Source: JANOYJ01 sp963792485 | Lineage (GTDB): Bacteria; Pseudomonadota; Alphaproteobacteria; Rhizobiales; Rhizobiaceae | NCBI GenBank assembly: GCA_963792485.1 | Contig: CAWBWL010000004.1 | Span: forward strand, 106,338 to 170,337 | DNA length: 64,000 nucleotides | Direction: 5' to 3' | Shown: positions 62,983 through 64,000 of the stretch, in pieces | Layout of the letters: each line of letters starts with the position of its first letter | How positions within the stretch are numbered: the first letter of the stretch is position 1 | The notes under the pieces: generated by a model | Database searches by the model: none | What the model was told of the DNA's origin: nothing | Seen by the model: the letters and a program-made list of their open reading frames with translations, nothing else | Program-made: the position numbers and the translations under genes

Positions 62983-63112
62983 GCAGACTTCCCCCCTCTG
63001 CCCGCTTCGCGGCGGCGTCTCCCCCACAAGGGGGGAGATTCTCCCGCGTCCAATCCTCCCCCCTTGTGGGGGAGGAGCCGCGCGAGGAAGGCGGCGGAGG
63101 GGGGAAGTCTGC
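62983..63112. repeat. Nested inverted-repeat element between the mutase and carboxylase genes
   Basis: The outer arms GCAGACTTCCCCCCTC (62983-62998) and its complement (63097-63112) enclose perfect inner 19-bp arms, CTCCCCCACAAGGGGGGAG at 63019-63037 and its complement at 63056-63074. The whole 130-bp unit could fold into one long hairpin. It resembles mobile palindromic intergenic elements seen in rhizobia. As it lies between two same-strand genes it could act as terminator or mRNA processing site. Confidence 0.75.
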
Positions 63113-63124
63113 GCGCGCTCCCCA

Positions 63125-64000
63125 TCACACAAACTCCAAAATCACATCATCCACCGCCAGCGACTCCCCCGCCGCCGCCAGCACCGCCTTGACCACAGAC
63201 TTCCGCTCCGCCTTCAGCACATTCTCCATCTTCATCGCCTCAACAGTGGCCAGCGTCTGCCCCTGCTGCACCTCATCGCCAACGCTCACCACAATGGAGG
63301 TGATCAGCCCCGGCATCGGGCAGCGCAGGGTCTTGCGTGTCGGCCTTCTTCTTCGGCAGCATGAATTTCGCCAGCTCCGCCATGCGCGGCGTGCGGCATT
63401 GGACTTTCACATCCGCGCCCCGGTAGCGGTAGCGCAGGCCGGGCATCAGACGCTCGGATTTGACCGACATCGGCGCGTTGTCGATGAGGGCCTCGATCAA
63501 AGTCCTGCCGGGACGCCAGCCGTTGAGATCAACCTGCTTGATGCGGTTGTTCATCACCACCGCATAGCGTCCGTCCCTGCCTTGCAGCGACAGCGGAAAA
63601 TCGCGTCCGTTCAAGACGATGACCCAGTCCGCGCCAATCACCCGGCGGTGGTTTTGCAGCGTGCCGGAAATCTGCGTGGCGCGGGTCTGGATTTCCATGT
63701 TGCTCGCGGCGGCGATGGCGGCGAGGTTTTCGAGCGTCGCGTCGGGAGCTTGACGCCAGAAAATCCGTCGGGAAACTCCTCGGCGATAAAGGCCGTGGTG
63801 ATGTTTCCGGAGCGGAATTTTTCATGCGCCATGACAGCGGAGAGGAAAGGCAGATTGTGGCCGATGCCATCGAGCTCGAACCGGTCGAGCGCGTCCTCCA
63901 TCGCCTCAATCGCCCCTGCCCTGTCGCTGGCATGGGTGCAGAGCTTGGCGATCATGGGATCATAAAACATCGAAATCTCGCCGCCCTCGACAACGCCCGT
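63125..64000 (-). CDS. Acetyl/propionyl-CoA carboxylase alpha subunit, C-terminal part (partial; two frameshifts)
   Basis: This is the 3' end of a biotin-dependent carboxylase alpha subunit; the gene continues past the window end. In coding order: 'YDPMIAKLCTHASDRAGAIE' and 'ALDRFELDGIGHNLPFLSAV' (end of the biotin carboxylase domain), a break near 63753, then 'APDATLENLAAIAAASNMEI' and the BT domain 'GADWVIVLNGRDFPLSLQGR', a break near 63334, then 'TLRCPMPGLITSIVVSVGDE' and the biotin attachment site 'VEAMKMENVLKAERK'. Location beside methylmalonyl-CoA mutase favours propionyl-CoA carboxylase. Such a pair turns propionyl-CoA into succinyl-CoA. Confidence 0.88.

Noticed and set aside
1..64000. 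CRISPR arrays, tRNA or rRNA genes, and complete insertion sequences
   Set aside because: No regularly spaced repeats, cloverleaf-type sequences, rRNA stretches or transposase genes were recognised by reading; a covariance search was not possible.

Overview
The window looks like a chromosomal segment of an alphaproteobacterium, most likely of the Hyphomicrobiales (Rhizobiales). This rests on the moderately high GC, the gene order cobT / cobS / DUF1289 / TIGR02281-type aspartic protease, three binding-protein-dependent sugar ABC cassettes, a rhizobial-style urate pathway (membrane urate hydroxylase PuuD with a cytochrome c tail, HIU hydrolase, allantoinase fused to OHCU decarboxylase) and methylmalonyl-CoA mutase next to a biotin-dependent carboxylase. 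The taxonomic placement is inference from gene content.

Layout. 1-0.4 kb: ParDE toxin-antitoxin pair, cut by the window edge. 0.4-7.2 kb: housekeeping block (cobT, cobS, DUF1289, aspartic protease, TauE/SafE exporter, membrane pentapeptide-repeat protein, dusA). 7.3-9.2 kb: an accessory patch with a 2-oxoglutarate/Fe(II) oxygenase between two decayed C-terminal fragments of an extradiol dioxygenase family. 9.2-17.3 kb: sugar cluster 1, with an ABC cassette, a Gfo/Idh/MocA dehydrogenase, two TIM-barrel isomerases and two paralogous membrane di-iron (sterol desaturase type) hydroxylases. 17.5-27.4 kb: sugar cluster 2, with two LacI regulators, a second ABC cassette, a ketose 3-epimerase, an FGGY kinase and a class II aldolase. 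Together these form a complete uptake-epimerise-phosphorylate-cleave route of unknown substrate. 27.4-29.0 kb: 3-oxoacid CoA-transferase. 29.2-40.3 kb: cluster 3, with a MalFGK-type ABC cassette, a GH2 enzyme, an unusual ArsR-like regulator, a GH51 arabinofuranosidase and an aldo/keto reductase, all tied together by GATACGTATC palindromes. 40.3-43.9 kb: SpoU methyltransferase, PPOX protein, Mrp ATPase and a lipoprotein hydrolase. 43.9-58.3 kb: two divergent transcription units that together take guanine/xanthine through urate, allantoin and allantoate to ureidoglycolate and glyoxylate, and include two enzymes of the glycerate branch. 58.4-60.8 kb: BrnT-type toxin-antitoxin region with a degenerate second antitoxin and low-GC noncoding DNA. 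60.8-64 kb: methylmalonyl-CoA mutase, a large nested inverted repeat and the 3' end of an acyl-CoA carboxylase alpha subunit.

A notable property is the number of single-base frame breaks in otherwise intact, well-conserved genes: at least 17 across ten genes, mostly one extra base. Since the coding sense resumes intact after each break, I read most of these as sequence errors rather than gene death and have annotated those genes across the breaks, saying so in each entry. Starts were moved to internal codons where Shine-Dalgarno sequences, gene overlaps or family length favoured it.
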